This document shows positions 5,111-5,348 of a stretch of DNA of 5,348 nucleotides, piece after piece. How positions within the stretch are numbered: position 1 is the stretch's first letter; every line of letters starts with the position of its first letter. Made by a program: the position numbers and the translations under genes. The stretch is from Aquabacter sp. (GTDB lineage: Bacteria; Pseudomonadota; Alphaproteobacteria; Rhizobiales; Xanthobacteraceae): positions 1 through 5,348 of the forward strand of contig JASBUY010000158.1 in NCBI GenBank assembly GCA_030147645.1, given 5' to 3'. Below the pieces are notes generated by a model. That model did not search any database. It was not told where the DNA came from and saw only the letters and a list, made by a program, of their open reading frames with translations.

Positions 5111-5130
5111 GAAAAAAAATGAAAAAAAAT
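5111..5130. repeat. Tandem 10-bp A-tract repeat, probable curved DNA
   Basis: The decamer GAAAAAAAAT occurs twice in perfect tandem (5111-5120 and 5121-5130). A8 tracts repeated at a 10-bp interval are in phase with the DNA helix and are known to bend DNA. They end one base before the -35 of the minus-strand EcfG-type promoter and stand out sharply in this GC-rich sequence. An UP-element or curvature role is inferred. Confidence 0.6.
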
Positions 5131-5134
5131 GCGT

Positions 5135-5160
5135 GCCCCTCGTTTCGTCGCGCGAAGGGC
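5135..5160 (-). terminator. Possible weak leftward terminator before the small RNA promoter
   Basis: On the minus strand GCCCTTCG (5160-5153) pairs with CGAGGGGC (5142-5135) over eight positions with one T-G pair and a ten-base loop. Five bases (ACGCA) then separate the stem from the T8 tracts, which is farther than usual for an intrinsic terminator. It might shield the small RNA promoter from antisense transcription arising in the glycosyltransferase gene, or the resemblance may be accidental. Confidence 0.25.
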
Positions 5161-5204
5161 GATAAACCCACGATGGGCTCCATTTCCATGCAGGGCGCGC
5201 GGCG

Positions 5205-5348
5205 GTGACACCGGACCTCAGCATTGTCGTTCCCCTCTATAACGAGGCGGCGGGTATCGACGCCTTTCATGCGCGCCTGTCAGCCTCCGCGGCGCGCGTC
5301 GCGGACGCACGGGGCCTGCGGATCGAGATCGTCTATGTGGATGACGGC
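5205..5348 (+). CDS. Family 2 glycosyltransferase, N-terminal 48 codons
   Basis: The frame begins at GTG (5205-5207) and remains open to the right edge, so only the N-terminus is seen. It opens with LSIVVPLYNEA (residues 5-15), the hallmark first strand and nucleotide-binding loop of GT-A family 2 enzymes, and reaches IEIVYVDDG (40-48), where Asp46-Asp47 belong to the conserved DDG motif contacting the nucleotide sugar. The wording is closest to polyprenyl-phosphate glycosyltransferases of the DPM1/GtrB kind, which act at the inner face of the cytoplasmic membrane, but the distinguishing C-terminal region is missing. GTG was chosen because an in-frame TAA lies at 5163-5165, no ATG follows it in frame, and AGGG (5192-5195) sits nine bases upstream. 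It is divergent from the universal stress protein gene. Confidence 0.85.
   Translation, partial: MTPDLSIVVPLYNEAAGIDAFHARLSASAARVADARGLRIEIVYVDDG

Noticed and set aside
5041..5208. 55-codon plus-strand frame ending in a GTGA overlap with the glycosyltransferase start
   Set aside because: The overlap is attractive for a leader peptide, but the frame consists of G9 and A8 tracts and has codon third positions unlike the neighbouring genes. The only purine-rich upstream site is about 12 bases away.
4935..5270. 111-codon minus-strand frame across the intergenic region
   Set aside because: It runs through homopolymers (Phe-rich and Pro-rich stretches), the terminator hairpin and the glycosyltransferase start, lacks a ribosome binding site and resembles nothing known.
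1..5348. Search for CRISPR repeats, tRNA or rRNA genes, insertion sequences and prophage genes
   Set aside because: No regularly spaced repeats, cloverleaf, transposase or integrase was seen; the only dispersed-repeat candidate is the 49-base palindrome.

Overview
The window is GC-rich, tightly packed chromosomal DNA with the gene content of an alphaproteobacterium of the order Hyphomicrobiales (Rhizobiales). Gene order and protein wording suggest the Xanthobacteraceae side (Xanthobacter, Azorhizobium, Ancylobacter), but this is recognition from memory, not a search. No mobile element, CRISPR array, tRNA or rRNA is visible.

Left part (1-2963, all minus strand): read in transcription order, ispH (MEP isoprenoid pathway), thrB (homoserine kinase, APH-fold type) and rnhA (RNase HI) are packed with a 3-base gap and then a 4-base GTGA overlap, so they form an operon. 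After a 155-base gap comes an unrecognised small membrane protein whose C-terminus runs off the left edge; it may have its own promoter. Middle (2964-4065): a 275-base divergent intergenic region, then on the plus strand a TrcR/DUF1013 family regulator, followed by a 137-base convergent gap with a weak hairpin, an imperfect palindromic intergenic repeat and a strong bidirectional terminator. Right part (4066-5348): a two-domain universal stress protein on the minus strand, a 308-base divergent intergenic region, and the first 48 codons of a family 2 glycosyltransferase on the plus strand.

The most interesting stretch is the 4897-5204 intergenic region. On the minus strand it holds, in order: two A/T-tracts phased at 10 bp, a GGAAC-N17-GTT promoter of the EcfG general stress type, a hairpin that presents nine cytosines in its loop, and a perfect 11-bp GC-rich hairpin followed by TTTTCTTTT. 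This is the full anatomy of a roughly 80-nt stress-induced small RNA with C-rich loops, analogous in design to Caulobacter GsrN. Downstream of its terminator lies a match to the FixK/FNR box, placed as expected for class II activation of the universal stress gene, and a GTCAC...GTGAC inverted repeat over the presumed -10 region. The region would thus tie general stress and low-oxygen inputs to one locus. All regulatory calls are pattern-based inferences. The protein calls for ispH, rnhA and thrB are firm.
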